In this document: one piece after another, positions 49,302-58,385 of the stretch | How the letters are laid out: each line of letters begins with the position of its first letter | Numbering within the stretch: the stretch's first letter is position 1 | DNA from: GCA-003244245 sp050699515 | GTDB taxonomy: Bacteria; Actinomycetota; Actinomycetes; Mycobacteriales; Pseudonocardiaceae | Assembly: GCA_050699515.1 (NCBI GenBank) | Contig: JBOHFF010000139.1 | Span: forward strand, 7,971 to 71,970 | Length of the DNA stretch: 64,000 nt | Reading direction: 5' to 3' | Translations under genes and position numbers: made by a program | Notes under the pieces: generated by a model | What the model saw: only the letters and a program-made list of their open reading frames with translations | Told to the model about the DNA's origin: nothing | Databases searched by the model: none

Positions 49302-51977
49302 TCAGGTGATAGTTACGACCCAACGATAGATCACGATTCCGGCCGTTCCGAACAACACGAGAGCCCCTGCCTGAAACACTAACCGGCGAACCACAAGCAA
49401 CAGGCGCGAGCTGAGCGTCTCCGCAACCTTGATCCATTGTCTCTGCGTTGCCCACCCCCACCGAGCGACGAGTCTGCCTAATACCTGAGCGCGGACGGGC
49501 CAAGGCAGCAACTCAACCATGCGCCGATAGCGTGGATCAACACCTCGCTGGTCGAGCAGTTCCTCGGCCAAGCGGGTGGCCGAGGAACTCGGCGCATCGT
49601 CGCTGCTTGCTTTGTCATAAGCGTCCCGCACGTTGTAGTCACTCACGAGGCCGAACGTCTTGACTTTCTGCTCAATGACGAATTCTTCCGCAAGCTGTTT
49701 AGTTAGCCCTTCATAACACCGATTAGGCAGGTCTGAGTTGATCCTGAGCGCGGAGTTGATCCCGAGTGCGGCGACCGGGAGGCCGATCCGGGCGTCAATA
49801 CGCTCGGTATCCTGTGGAATGAGGTCGGTGGGTCCCTTGTCAAGCAGGTAGGCGATCCTGCCCGCGATCGCGGGCATCGCGTCAGAAACCTTCGAAGCGA
49901 ACGGCCGCCAGACCCAGTCATAACTCGGGGCAGCCGGATCCGCCGTGTTGTCACTACGGCTCAGGACCTCCTCGACGTCGGGATGGCGTAGCAGCTCGGC
50001 GAGCCGCCATGCCGCTCTGGTCGCGACCTCCTCGGTCGACCACAGCATCGGGGCCAATCTCTGCGCCGCGGCCGGAGTACCGACCACCGCGAGGTCGTCC
50101 ACGGCCCACACATTGCCGTCACCGGCATGGTCGGCGAGCACCGGAATCGCCAGCTCGCCCATGGCGCGCAGAGCCGCGCGGGCGTCCGGGTCGTTCGGCG
50201 CCAGCGGTACGAGCACCTGTGCCGCCTCGTCCCGGCCGGACGCGGCGAGCGCGCGGAACGCCGCCGCGCGGCCAGGCGCATCCGGGGAGCGAGCCAGCTC
50301 GGTGAGGAGCTCGAGGACCTTGTTGCCGCTTGGTCGGGAGTCGGCCGCCACGGCGCCGAATCCACGGATGATCGCCTCGCTGTCACGGCTTGCCCAGTAG
50401 CCCAGCCAGGGGAGAAAGTGGTAGATGATCCTGTCCGCCAGCTCACCATCGATCCGCGTGGCGTCGGCGAGACACTCCAGCGCGAGCACCCTGTGCCGCG
50501 GCTCGGCGGCGGTGAACACTTCGGTCACCACCGCGGTGCAGTCCCGGCCGTTTGCGCACCACAGCTTCACGGTCTCGCGCCACGCGTCCGGGTCGGCCCG
50601 GTAGCGGGTCATCAGACGATCCGGGTCACCAGCGAGTTCCCGGGCGGCCAGGTACTCCTGCATGGTCAGGTGCCGGAACTGGTAGCGCGAGTTGCTACGG
50701 TCAAGCGGTATGAGGAGCTGGCTGCGGTCCACGATCTCGTCCAGCAACGGTTTGGCGTGTGTCCCGTCCAGCTTCAGCTCGGGCAGCGCCTGGCCGACAG
50801 CGGAGAGCAGGTCGCGGCGAGACATGGCCAGCCGATCCTCAGATCCGTTAGGCGGAGCTTCTTGGAGTGCCAGCGCGATCCGCTGCAGCGCCGCCAGCTT
50901 CTCGCCGACGCCATAGACGCTCAGCGACTCGCGGCGACCGAGGCCGATGTCCCGCCCGAGGAGGTCTGTGATGGCCTTGTCGTAGAACTCGGCCCGGGAC
51001 TTCGGCAGGGTTCGCCCGGTCTCGGCGACTCCCTCGACGTGCAGGTAAGCCATCATGGTCAGCAGCAGCGGGCTGCGCGCCAGCCGCATCAGCGGCGGGT
51101 TCCTGCGCAGCATGTCGAACAACACATCCGGGCCGCCGGCCCCCTGGATGCCAGGCCAGTTGCCGAGCAACCGTCGCATACTCGCGTCGTCGAATTCCCC
51201 GATCTCGACGACGTGGCCGAACTCAGGGGCGAGCTGGCCGTGGTAAACCGCCTTGCGGCAGGTCACCACCATCTTGCATTTCGAGTATTTACTGGCCAGG
51301 TCACGCAGGTCACGAATCACCCGGTCCTGGTCGCCCCTGCCCACCTCGTCGAGGCCGTCGAACAGCAGCTGCAGCCGGCCATCGCGCAATGCGTTCTGCA
51401 CGAAGGACACCACGGCTTCCCGGCTCCGATACAGCCGGTTCCGATGCAGTTCCTCGACCGTGAGGTCGAACAGTTCGCGCTTGTCTGTGTTGCAGCGATG
51501 CAGGTCGACCATCACCGGCACGCACGGGGCCCGGCCGAGCGGCACGGAGGCCCAGATCAGCATGGAGTTCTTGAGCAGTAACGACTTCCCCGCGCCGGCC
51601 GGGCCGACCACAACCGTGCGCGGTTCGACCTGGATCCGCTCGTAGACGTCCTCGCACCGCTCACCACCCTCGTACTGCAGCGGCACGTACACGGTGCGGA
51701 TGTCGATCGGTTCGGTGCGAAAGTAGCCGAGGGCGTGCTTCCCGTAGTTGCTCGTGATGGCCTTGCGATAACCGAGCAACCGGCGGCCACCGATCCGGCC
51801 TCTGCCAGAGAACAACCAGGTGAAGGACCGGTCAGCCGCCTTCTTGACCCACTCCCCGAAGAACTGCCTGGCAGCCCACAGCAGGACGAGCAGCAAGCCG
51901 AGGACGCCCGGCAGGAGCGCGTCCGTCATGCCACCTGCCGCAGGTGCCTGGCCGAATACCATTGCCGGCGTCGTCAT
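49302..51977 (-). CDS. Membrane-anchored NACHT/STAND-type NTPase
   Basis: About 891 residues from ATG 51977; the longer frame to 52199 would cross the operator and the divergent gene's promoter. An N-terminal transmembrane helix (residues about 19-39, LLPGVLGLLLVLLW) precedes the NTPase: Walker A VVVGPAGAGKSLL (123-134), Walker B LQLLFDGLDEVG (202-213), sensor-like CKMVVTCRKAVY and RYQFRHLTMQEYLAARELA, diagnostic of NACHT NTPases. HEAT-like helical repeats fill residues about 480-680, and a second hydrophobic helix lies at the C terminus (VFQAGALVLFGTAGIVIYRW). Bacterial NACHT proteins include anti-phage sensors, but here no effector domain is visible, so defence is only a possibility. Confidence 0.85.
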   Translation of the reverse strand: MTTPAMVFGQAPAAGGMTDALLPGVLGLLLVLLWAARQFFGEWVKKAADRSFTWLFSGRGRIGGRRLLGYRKAITSNYGKHALGYFRTEPIDIRTVYVPLQYEGGERCEDVYERIQVEPRTVVVGPAGAGKSLLLKNSMLIWASVPLGRAPCVPVMVDLHRCNTDKRELFDLTVEELHRNRLYRSREAVVSFVQNALRDGRLQLLFDGLDEVGRGDQDRVIRDLRDLASKYSKCKMVVTCRKAVYHGQLAPEFGHVVEIGEFDDASMRRLLGNWPGIQGAGGPDVLFDMLRRNPPLMRLARSPLLLTMMAYLHVEGVAETGRTLPKSRAEFYDKAITDLLGRDIGLGRRESLSVYGVGEKLAALQRIALALQEAPPNGSEDRLAMSRRDLLSAVGQALPELKLDGTHAKPLLDEIVDRSQLLIPLDRSNSRYQFRHLTMQEYLAARELAGDPDRLMTRYRADPDAWRETVKLWCANGRDCTAVVTEVFTAAEPRHRVLALECLADATRIDGELADRIIYHFLPWLGYWASRDSEAIIRGFGAVAADSRPSGNKVLELLTELARSPDAPGRAAAFRALAASGRDEAAQVLVPLAPNDPDARAALRAMGELAIPVLADHAGDGNVWAVDDLAVVGTPAAAQRLAPMLWSTEEVATRAAWRLAELLRHPDVEEVLSRSDNTADPAAPSYDWVWRPFASKVSDAMPAIAGRIAYLLDKGPTDLIPQDTERIDARIGLPVAALGINSALRINSDLPNRCYEGLTKQLAEEFVIEQKVKTFGLVSDYNVRDAYDKASSDDAPSSSATRLAEELLDQRGVDPRYRRMVELLPWPVRAQVLGRLVARWGWATQRQWIKVAETLSSRLLLVVRRLVFQAGALVLFGTAGIVIYRWVVTIT

Positions 51978-51983
51978 CGTTCG

Positions 51984-52024
51984 GTTACCGACACACGTCG
52001 TCGGCGACGTAAGATGTCGGTAAC
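51984..52024. promoter_or_regulatory. Palindromic operator shared by divergent NTPase genes
   Basis: GTTACCGACA (51984-51993) and TGTCGGTAAC (52015-52024) are perfect inverted copies. A third half-site, GTCGGTTAC, occurs at 52032-52040. The sites lie between the NACHT gene start (51977) and the archaeal-type ATPase start (52050), so a single regulator probably controls both. Confidence 0.6.
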
Positions 52025-52049
52025 GAGTCACGTCGGTTACGATCGTTGC

Positions 52050-53417
52050 ATGTTCGTCAACCGCGTGCCGGAGCTGGACGAGCTGGAACGGTGGTGGTCC
52101 GGCGCCGACGCGCGGATGGCGATGGTCTGGGGACGCAGACGGGTGGGTAAGACCTCCTTGGTTCGCCGGTTCGCCGAGGGACGACGAACCGTGTTCCACA
52201 CCGGAGCCGGCCGCGGGCAGGGCACCGAGCTCAGCCTGCTGGCCCGGCAGGTCAGCAGCATCGGAATCACCGGCATCAGAGACCTGGTGGCTCGCGGGTA
52301 CTCCGACTGGGACGACGCTCTGGACGACCTCGCCCTGGTGGCTGAGCGAGAGCCGCTGCTGCTGGTCCTCGACGAGTTCCCCGAGCTAGCCACCACTACA
52401 CCGGAGCTGCCGAACCTGCTGCGCGCTTTCCTCGATCGCAGCCAGGGACGGACTCGGCTACGGATCCTGCTGTGCGGCTCCGCGGTGCGCCACATGGAGG
52501 CACTGCAACAGCAGCGCCAGCCGCTCTATGGTCGGATGGATCTCACCCTCGCGGTCCATCCGTTCGCACCATGGGAAGCCGCTCTCATGCTGCCCGATCT
52601 GCGCCCAGCGGAGCGGGCGGCGGTGTACGGCATCGTCGGTGGTATCCCGATGTACCTGTCGTGGTGGGATCAGGCGGCACCGCTCGCCGAGAACCTGCGG
52701 CAGTTGGCCGGTCAGCCTGGTGCGCGGTTGCTGACCGAAGGTGAGCTGATCCTGGCCACCGAAGCCGAGGCGGGCGGATACCCACGAGCCGTGCTGCACG
52801 CGATCGCCACCGGCGCCACTCGCCACAACGAGATCGAGGACAGGATCCGGGCGGACCCGACCCGTGTACTCGATCGCCTGGTCGGCCTCCGGCTGGTCGA
52901 GCGTGTCCAGCCGGTCACCGAGACGGGGCGAACCCGGCGGCGCATCTACCGCATCGCGGACAATTTCCTGGCGTTCTACCTGGATGTTCTCACCGGCTAC
53001 CGCACCGAGATCGAAGCGGGCCTCGGCCCGACGATCCTGCCGGTGGTGCTCGACTCGCTGGACGATCACCAGGGAGGGCGGTGGGAGGGGGCGTGTCGCG
53101 AGCACGTGCGCCGGCTCGTGGCCGAGGGCGAGTTCGGCGATCGGGTCGTCGCGGTAGGCCCGTTCTGGACCGCTGACGGCCATAACGAGATCGACATCGT
53201 AGTGCTAACCGGGCGGGCCCGTACCCCGATTCTCGTCGGGGAGGCGAAGTGGGCGCGGGAGGTCTCGGCGCCCCGCCTCGTCGCCGATCTGTACCGCAAG
53301 GCGGCGGCGCTGCCGGGTGCACCGCATGAGTTGCGAATCGTCATCTGCGCCCGCGAGAAGGTCCTCAGCTTGCCGGACGACACGGTCGCCATCACCGCTG
53401 AGGACATCTTCTCCTAA
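52050..53417 (+). CDS. Archaeal-type ATPase (ATPase_2 + DUF234-like C-terminal domain)
   Basis: 455 residues from ATG 52050. FVNRVPELDELERWW is the usual start of this family. Walker A MVWGRRRVGKTSLVRRF (residues 26-42), Walker B LLLVLDEFPELA and ILLCGSAVRHME (sensor) are typical of the AAA-like archaeal ATPases; YRIADNFLAFYLDVL leads into a DUF234-type nuclease-like domain with NEIDIVVLTGR...ILVGEAKWAR, which resembles a PD-(D/E)xK core (D...E-x-K). It may be a DNA- or RNA-acting ATPase-nuclease. Function in bacteria is largely undefined. It is divergent from the NACHT gene. Confidence 0.85.
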   Translation: MFVNRVPELDELERWWSGADARMAMVWGRRRVGKTSLVRRFAEGRRTVFHTGAGRGQGTELSLLARQVSSIGITGIRDLVARGYSDWDDALDDLALVAEREPLLLVLDEFPELATTTPELPNLLRAFLDRSQGRTRLRILLCGSAVRHMEALQQQRQPLYGRMDLTLAVHPFAPWEAALMLPDLRPAERAAVYGIVGGIPMYLSWWDQAAPLAENLRQLAGQPGARLLTEGELILATEAEAGGYPRAVLHAIATGATRHNEIEDRIRADPTRVLDRLVGLRLVERVQPVTETGRTRRRIYRIADNFLAFYLDVLTGYRTEIEAGLGPTILPVVLDSLDDHQGGRWEGACREHVRRLVAEGEFGDRVVAVGPFWTADGHNEIDIVVLTGRARTPILVGEAKWAREVSAPRLVADLYRKAAALPGAPHELRIVICAREKVLSLPDDTVAITAEDIFS

Positions 53418-53507
53418 CGTCCGGTCAGCTCGGGTGCCGTGGGCAGGGCACCGGTGGAGGGAGCACAACCAGCAGGTTCCCTTCCCCGCGGCTCGATCCG
53501 CCGTCCG

Positions 53508-54530
53508 CTACTGGATTCCGGTCGCCTCACGAACACGCGTCAGGACGACCTCCGCCCGCGCCCGCGCCTTGTGCGCCCCGGCAGTGAGCACGTCGTCCAG
53601 CTCGCTGCCGGGCTCCATCAGCGCGTTGTACCGTGCCCGCAGGGGTCCCAACTGGTCGTTGAGCACGTCGAACAAGAGGTTCTTCAGGTCACCCCAGCCC
53701 ATGCCACCGGCTTCGAGGCGCTTCCGGGTGTCGATGGTGACGTCGACTGACGCGAATTGTTCCAAGATCTGGAACGCCGAGGAACTGTCCGGGTCCTTCG
53801 GATCCTCGACCGGCGTGCTGTCGGTCGGGATGCGGCGAACCAGCTTCTTGAGTTGCGACTCGCTGACGAACAGCGGAATCGTGTTGCCGTAGCTCTTGCT
53901 CATCTTGCGGCCGTCGATGCCGGGCAGGGTCTTGCCCGTCTCGGCATCCGGCACAACGAGCTGAGGGATCTTCAGCGCGTGATGCTCACCCCCGAACAGG
54001 TGGTTGAACGAGCCGGCGATGTCGGCGGCGTACTCGACGTGTTGTGACTGGTCCCTGCCGACGGGTACCACGTCGGAATCCATCAGGAGGATGTCAGCCG
54101 CCATCAGCACGGGATAATTGTAGAGGCCCATGTTGATGCCCACGTCCAGGTCGTCTTTTCCGGCTTCGGTGTTCTTGTCCCGCGCTGCCTTGTAGGCGTG
54201 CGCCCGGTTCATCAACCCCTTGCTCGTCACGCAGGACAACACCCACGCGAACTCGAACGTCTCCGGTACATCGGACTGCCGGTACATGCTGATGCGCTCA
54301 GGGTCGAGTCCTGCCGCGATCCACGTGGCTGCGACCGAACGCGAGTAGTGACGCATCATCTCCGGGTCACGGAGAACGGTCAGCGCGTGGTAGTCGGCGA
54401 TGAAGTACATCGCCTCGTACTGATCGGCCAGCGCCAGCGCCGGTCGGATCGCGCCGATGAGGTTGCCGAGGTGCGGCTCACCGGTTGGCTTGATACCAGT
54501 CAGCGAGACCTTACGTGGGGACGGTGCCAT
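53508..54530 (-). CDS. trpS: Tryptophanyl-tRNA synthetase
   Basis: 340 residues, ATG start. Class I signature motifs are GIKPTGEPHLGNLIGAI (HIGH equivalent) and GRKMSKSYGNTI (KMSKS), with DQSQHVEYA in between. Essential charging of tRNA-Trp unless a second copy exists; some actinomycetes carry an additional indolmycin-resistant TrpRS, and this copy sits in accessory-looking surroundings, so it could be the second one. I see no leader structure that proves regulation. Confidence 0.95.
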   Translation of the reverse strand: MAPSPRKVSLTGIKPTGEPHLGNLIGAIRPALALADQYEAMYFIADYHALTVLRDPEMMRHYSRSVAATWIAAGLDPERISMYRQSDVPETFEFAWVLSCVTSKGLMNRAHAYKAARDKNTEAGKDDLDVGINMGLYNYPVLMAADILLMDSDVVPVGRDQSQHVEYAADIAGSFNHLFGGEHHALKIPQLVVPDAETGKTLPGIDGRKMSKSYGNTIPLFVSESQLKKLVRRIPTDSTPVEDPKDPDSSSAFQILEQFASVDVTIDTRKRLEAGGMGWGDLKNLLFDVLNDQLGPLRARYNALMEPGSELDDVLTAGAHKARARAEVVLTRVREATGIQ

Positions 54531-54685
54531 GACCCGTATTCTACCTTTGTTCGCAACTGAGATTATATTCGACCCGCACCAGTCGGGAGAATTTTCATGA
54601 CTGCTCGTTCAACATTGCGCAGCCGGCGCTCTACCACCCGCTGCCGGCGGCCGCGGACTCGTCAGGCAGCTGGCACAATAGTGGA

Positions 54686-55369
54686 ATGCCGGTAAGAATG
54701 CTCTCATTGTCACGTCTGTGCGCACTGGTCGGCGCCGTGTTGGTCGCGCTCTGGCTGTTGTTCTCCATCCAAGGGGTGCGCGACGACGCGCCCGATATGC
54801 CACAAGAATGGGCGTGGCTCGTACTCGGTGCGCAAGCAGTGCTCGTCGGGGCCTTCCTGGCCAACTGGTGGCGGTGGCGAGCCGGACCGCTGGTTCTGCT
54901 TGCGGCGATGATCGGCTATGCGGGTGCGATCGCGGGCGCCGCCGCGCACAACGGCGGAATGCCCGTGCTAGCGATGCTCGCGTTGGCCGGGCCGCCGATG
55001 CTGGCGGCCACGCCGCTCATCGCGGCGGGGTGGTTCGGCGAGGCCCGGCCGGCTCACGTGACCAGGTTAGGGCTGCCCAGCCGGTCAGTCCGCGTCCCAC
55101 ACAGCGAGTTCACAGTGTTTGCGGATCCGTTCGTCCTTGGTCAGCAGCGTTTCGTTCTCGGTGCGGGCCTGGGCCACGATCAGCCGATCGAACGGATCCC
55201 TGGTCCAGGCCAACCCGATCGCGGCGCCAACCACAGCGGCAAACGGGGCGACGGACACCGTCAGGCCGACCGCGGCCCCCAACTCCGGCAGCACGACTCC
55301 CGGCGGTTGCGTGGTCCGACCGATTTTCGTGAAGGTACGCCAATTCCAGCTCGACGATCGGCGAGATGA
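54686..55369 (+). CDS. Small integral membrane protein (C-terminal part doubtful)
   Basis: The first about 125 residues are a four-helix membrane protein: LCALVGAVLVALWLLFSI, WLVLGAQAVLVGAFLANW, GPLVLLAAMIGYAGAIAGAA and VLAMLALAGPPMLAATPLIAAG. After GWFGEARPAHVTRLGL the frame runs antisense through the broken PIN toxin gene (55085-55466) and becomes hydrophilic and Arg/Gly-rich. The natural stop was probably lost or the gene joined to foreign DNA here. No function is recognisable. Confidence 0.5.
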   Translation: MPVRMLSLSRLCALVGAVLVALWLLFSIQGVRDDAPDMPQEWAWLVLGAQAVLVGAFLANWWRWRAGPLVLLAAMIGYAGAIAGAAAHNGGMPVLAMLALAGPPMLAATPLIAAGWFGEARPAHVTRLGLPSRSVRVPHSEFTVFADPFVLGQQRFVLGAGLGHDQPIERIPGPGQPDRGANHSGKRGDGHRQADRGPQLRQHDSRRLRGPTDFREGTPIPARRSAR

Positions 55370-55466
55370 TGAGGGGCTCGCTATCGAGACGGTGCCTGAC
55401 GGCCGGTGGCAAATGGTCGATATGACCCGCGAACAACCACGCAACCACGTGGGTATCCAGGTGCAT
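55085..55466 (-). pseudogene. PIN-domain toxin gene with single-base frameshift
   Basis: From ATG 55466 the frame reads MHLDTHVVAWLFAGHIDHLP...LIISPIVELELAYLHE, a PIN domain with its first Asp and the VELELAYL Glu motif. At GAAAATCGG (about 55330) the reading jumps to another frame, which continues IGRTTQPPGVVLPEL...RDPFDRLIVAQARTENETLLTKDERI, the rest of a PIN toxin with DPFDRLIVAQA. Removing one A from the run restores a normal 126-residue protein. It overlaps the antitoxin stop. Confidence 0.75.
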
Positions 55467-55699
55467 CAGAGCGGACCCGGATCCCAGTTCTCCGAGGCGC
55501 CGGTGTCCACCAGATCGTCTGGATCGCCGACAATGAAGGCCGGGTGCGGCCTGAGCCTGGCTAGTTTCGACGGCCGCTCGTCAGCGACGATTCGCAGCAC
55601 CCGTCCCTTGCGATGGATCTCCAGTGGTACACCCGTCTCCAGCACCTCATCAAGGAGCCGGGAGATATCCGCCCGCAGCTGCGACGCCGTCACTTCCAT
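55466..55699 (-). CDS. Phd/YefM-like antitoxin of the broken PIN pair
   Basis: 77 residues from ATG 55699 with GAGGAGG upstream; the longer frame to 55810 crosses the operator. MEVTASQLRADISRLLDEVLETGVPLEIHRKGRVLRIV is a Phd/AbrB-like antitoxin N terminus, followed by a Pro/Asp-rich C-terminal tail. Confidence 0.8.
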   Translation of the reverse strand: MEVTASQLRADISRLLDEVLETGVPLEIHRKGRVLRIVADERPSKLARLRPHPAFIVGDPDDLVDTGASENWDPGPL

Positions 55700-55714
55700 G
55701 ACGCTTCCTCCTCG

Positions 55715-55746
55715 ACCGTACGATGACAGGATAACGTACGTACGGT
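55715..55746. promoter_or_regulatory. Toxin-antitoxin operator palindrome
   Basis: ACCGTACG (55715-55722) and CGTACGGT (55739-55746), a perfect inverted repeat just upstream of the antitoxin start, with an extra CGTACG overlap. This is a typical place for antitoxin autoregulation. Confidence 0.55.
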
Positions 55747-55844
55747 CACCGAGACGGCGCGAACCGGCGGCGGTGCCGATGTGCTGTGCTCGAACCGTCG
55801 CACTGGTCACCGTGGGAGACTGACCGTGACGTGAGGAGCTCGAG

Positions 55845-56423
55845 GTGACCGCCCTTCCCCAACCACTGGCTCAGCTGCTGACGGTGGCGCAGTACGCCGA
55901 GCTCGGCGAGACCGAGTCGGGCTACACCGAGCTGCTGGAAGGCCGCCTGCTGATGTCGCCGAGCCCGGTTCCCGATCACAACTTCGCCGCGGCCGAGTTA
56001 CTGGTGCAGCTGCGCCCGCAGTTGCCGGATCACCTCGAGGTGATCCCGGACATCGACCTCGACCTTCAGCTCGCCGACCCCGATCAGCCGGGGTTTTCCC
56101 GCCGGCCGGACCTCATGATCGTCCAGCGAGGTGCGCGCCGACGGGTTCGCCATGAGGGCGGGATGATCCGGGCCGCCGAAGTGCTGGTCGTGGTCGAGAT
56201 CGTCTCGCCCGGCTCTCACCGCACCGACCACGTGGCCAAGCGCAGCGAGTACGCCGATGCCGGCATCCCGCACTACTGGATCGTGGACCTCGACGAACCG
56301 GTATCGCTGCTCGACTGCCACCTCGCCGAGGGATTCGGCTACCAGGACGGCGGCAGCATCACCGGCGTCTTCACCACCACCGTGCCGTTCGGAGTCCACC
56401 TGCTGCTGGGCCAACTGCTCTGA
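55845..56423 (+). CDS. Uma2-family (PD-(D/E)xK-like) protein
   Basis: 192 residues, GTG after GAGGAGCTCGAG. The DUF820/Uma2 signature is present: YTELLEGRLLMSPSP, RRPDLMIVQRG, VLVVVEIVSPGSHRTDHVAKRSEYADAGIPHYWIVDL, a PD-(D/E)xK-type core (PDL, E-x-V-S, K). Members are abundant in cyanobacteria and actinobacteria; the role is unknown. Its stop abuts the stop of the next, convergent Uma2 gene. Confidence 0.85.
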   Translation: MTALPQPLAQLLTVAQYAELGETESGYTELLEGRLLMSPSPVPDHNFAAAELLVQLRPQLPDHLEVIPDIDLDLQLADPDQPGFSRRPDLMIVQRGARRRVRHEGGMIRAAEVLVVVEIVSPGSHRTDHVAKRSEYADAGIPHYWIVDLDEPVSLLDCHLAEGFGYQDGGSITGVFTTTVPFGVHLLLGQLL

Positions 56424-57017
56424 TCAGGTTGGGCTCGGCGGGCGGGTGGGGGTGACCAGTGCCGCAAGGTCGACATCGACGCCGAAGGGCTCATAGAGCC
56501 GCAGCCGCTCTCCCCGGCCCACCCGCCGCGCCTGGACGTAACGACCCCGGCGCAGCCCGAACACCACGGCCGTGGGCGGCTCGGCTGCCAGCTCGATCAG
56601 CAGATAGTGCGGGATACCGGCCTGGGCGTACAGCATGGGCTTGAGCGCCTGATCGACCACCGCGTTACTGGGACTGGTGATCTCCACGACCAGCGCGACG
56701 TCGGCAGGCTCAGCGGCCGTGCGCTCCACCCCGGGCGTGTTCACCACCACTAGATCCGGGATCAGGATCCGACCAGGGGCGACCCGGACGTTGATCGCCC
56801 CCAGCACCTCGAAACCCTGCCGCGCCGCTACCGAGAGCGCGAGCCAGAGCTGGGAGGACAGCCGCTGGTGCCGGTAGCCGGCGCTGGGGCTCACCAGCAG
56901 GCTCCCGTCCAGCAACTCGATCCGCCGCCGATCCGCGGGCAGCGCGAAGTAGTCCTGCTCGGTCCACGGGCCGACGTGCTCCAGCACGTCCGGATGCGCG
57001 CTTGCGGCCATGGCCAT
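56424..57017 (-). CDS. Uma2-family (PD-(D/E)xK-like) protein, second copy
   Basis: 197 residues; ATG after GGAGG. IELLDGSLLVSPSAGYRHQRL, ILIPDLVVVNTP, DVALVVEITSPSNAVVDQALKPMLYAQAGIPHYLLIEL fit the same family. It is clearly diverged from the neighbour (different N terminus), so they are not a recent duplication. Convergent with it and with zero intergenic bases. Confidence 0.85.
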   Translation of the reverse strand: MAMAASAHPDVLEHVGPWTEQDYFALPADRRRIELLDGSLLVSPSAGYRHQRLSSQLWLALSVAARQGFEVLGAINVRVAPGRILIPDLVVVNTPGVERTAAEPADVALVVEITSPSNAVVDQALKPMLYAQAGIPHYLLIELAAEPPTAVVFGLRRGRYVQARRVGRGERLRLYEPFGVDVDLAALVTPTRPPSPT

Positions 57018-57112
57018 GCACCTCCGTACTCCGACCCAGCTCCCATGGTCGCATCCTGCCGGCCGGGTACCGACAGTTTCCGGTCGCGCTCGGCCGTGAG
57101 ACTCGGCTCCTA

Positions 57113-57382
57113 TCAGGCGGTGACCAGCACCAGCTCGACGTCATGGAACGGGGCCCAGAAGCGCACGACCTGGTCCAGGCTGGTGTGCACGACGCCGCCG
57201 TCCTCCTCCTCACTGGATACCACGAAGGCCAGCCCGCCGGGGAGCGCGAACACCCACGACGTCACGCCCTCGTCGGGGTCGGCCAGGCCGTAGACGGTGG
57301 GGATCGCAGGCAGCGTGACACAGCGCAGAACCTCGATGTGACCAGGCAGCTGCTGCGCAGGCTCAGGACGGCGCGCTGTCAT
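57113..57382 (-). CDS. Small protein of unknown function
   Basis: 89 residues from ATG 57382, which has GAGGGAG six bases upstream; a start at 57397 is possible. The sequence (IPTVYGLADPDEGVTSWVFALPGGLAFVVSSEEEDGGVVHTSL) suggests a small alpha/beta protein. No motif is recognised. It is divergent from the HTH-DUF397 pair. Confidence 0.6.
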   Translation of the reverse strand: MTARRPEPAQQLPGHIEVLRCVTLPAIPTVYGLADPDEGVTSWVFALPGGLAFVVSSEEEDGGVVHTSLDQVVRFWAPFHDVELVLVTA

Positions 57383-57524
57383 CGGTGGCTCCCTCATCGA
57401 TGCATGGTAGCGGTGCTAACATCGCACACCATCTCGCATTGAGCGTGTCGATGCAAGTTTGAGATCAGATATCGTTGGTGTTGTCGGATTTGTTCAGGTG
57501 ACCGGACGGGAAGGATGGGCGGCC

Positions 57525-58385
57525 ATGCCGAAGAGGAAGCCAGGACCGACGCTGCGGGCGCAGTGGCTGGGCCAGCAGTTGCGGGCGCTGCGCGAGTCCA
57601 CCGGTATGACGCTGCGGCAAGCGGGTGAGTACCTGCAGCGCGACCCGTCGATGGTCAGCCGCTTCGAAACCGCCGAGTACCCGATCCGCCGGGGCGACGT
57701 GCTGGCGCTGCTCGACCTGTACACCGTCTCCGAGGAGCGCACCCGCGACGGGCTGCTGCGGCTTTCTGACGACATGTGGCGCAAGGGCTGGTGGGACGGC
57801 TACGCGAACACCGTCGAGCGCCAGTACATCGACATGCCGTGGTTGGAAGCCCGCGCGGAGCGGCTGCGCACCTACGGGGCGATGCTGATGCCCGGGTTGC
57901 TGCAGACCCGGGAGTACGCCGAGACGCTGATCCGTAACGCAGCGTCCGCCGACACTCCCGAGGATCAGATCGAGCGGATGATCGAGCTGCGGATGACCCG
58001 CCAGCAGGTGCTCGGCGGCGAAACGCCGGTCGATTTCGCCGCGGTGGTGGACGAGTCGGTGTTGCGCCGGGTCATCGGTAGTCCGGAGGTTATGCGCGGC
58101 CAGCTCGCTCGGCTACGCGAGGTCGCCGAGCGGCCGAATGTGGAGGTACGGGTGCTCCCGCTGCGCCGCGGCGCGCATGCGGGCCTGGACGGCGCGTTCT
58201 GGCTCTTCGAGATGCCCGACCCCTACCCTGACGTGGCCTATGTGGACAACCTCGCCGGTGCGGTGTACGTCGAGGAGGACGCGGCGGTCGAACAGTTCCG
58301 GCAGGCGTACCATCAGCTCAGCGCTATGGCGTTCCCAGGCAAGGAGTCGGCCGCGCTGATCGCGGCTGTGGTGAAGGAGCTGTAA
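57525..58385 (+). CDS. HTH regulator with DUF5753 (Scr1-like)
   Basis: 286 residues from ATG 57525 (GGAAGGA upstream). The XRE-type HTH (LRALRESTGMTLRQAGEYLQRDPSMVSRFETAEYPIR) is followed by a DUF5753 domain with ERLRTYGAMLMPGLLQTREYAETLI and the C-terminal DVAYVDNLAGAVYVEED. These Streptomyces-type regulators pair with DUF397 proteins, which act as partner/antagonist. The stop overlaps the DUF397 start (TAATG). Confidence 0.92.
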   Translation: MPKRKPGPTLRAQWLGQQLRALRESTGMTLRQAGEYLQRDPSMVSRFETAEYPIRRGDVLALLDLYTVSEERTRDGLLRLSDDMWRKGWWDGYANTVERQYIDMPWLEARAERLRTYGAMLMPGLLQTREYAETLIRNAASADTPEDQIERMIELRMTRQQVLGGETPVDFAAVVDESVLRRVIGSPEVMRGQLARLREVAERPNVEVRVLPLRRGAHAGLDGAFWLFEMPDPYPDVAYVDNLAGAVYVEEDAAVEQFRQAYHQLSAMAFPGKESAALIAAVVKEL

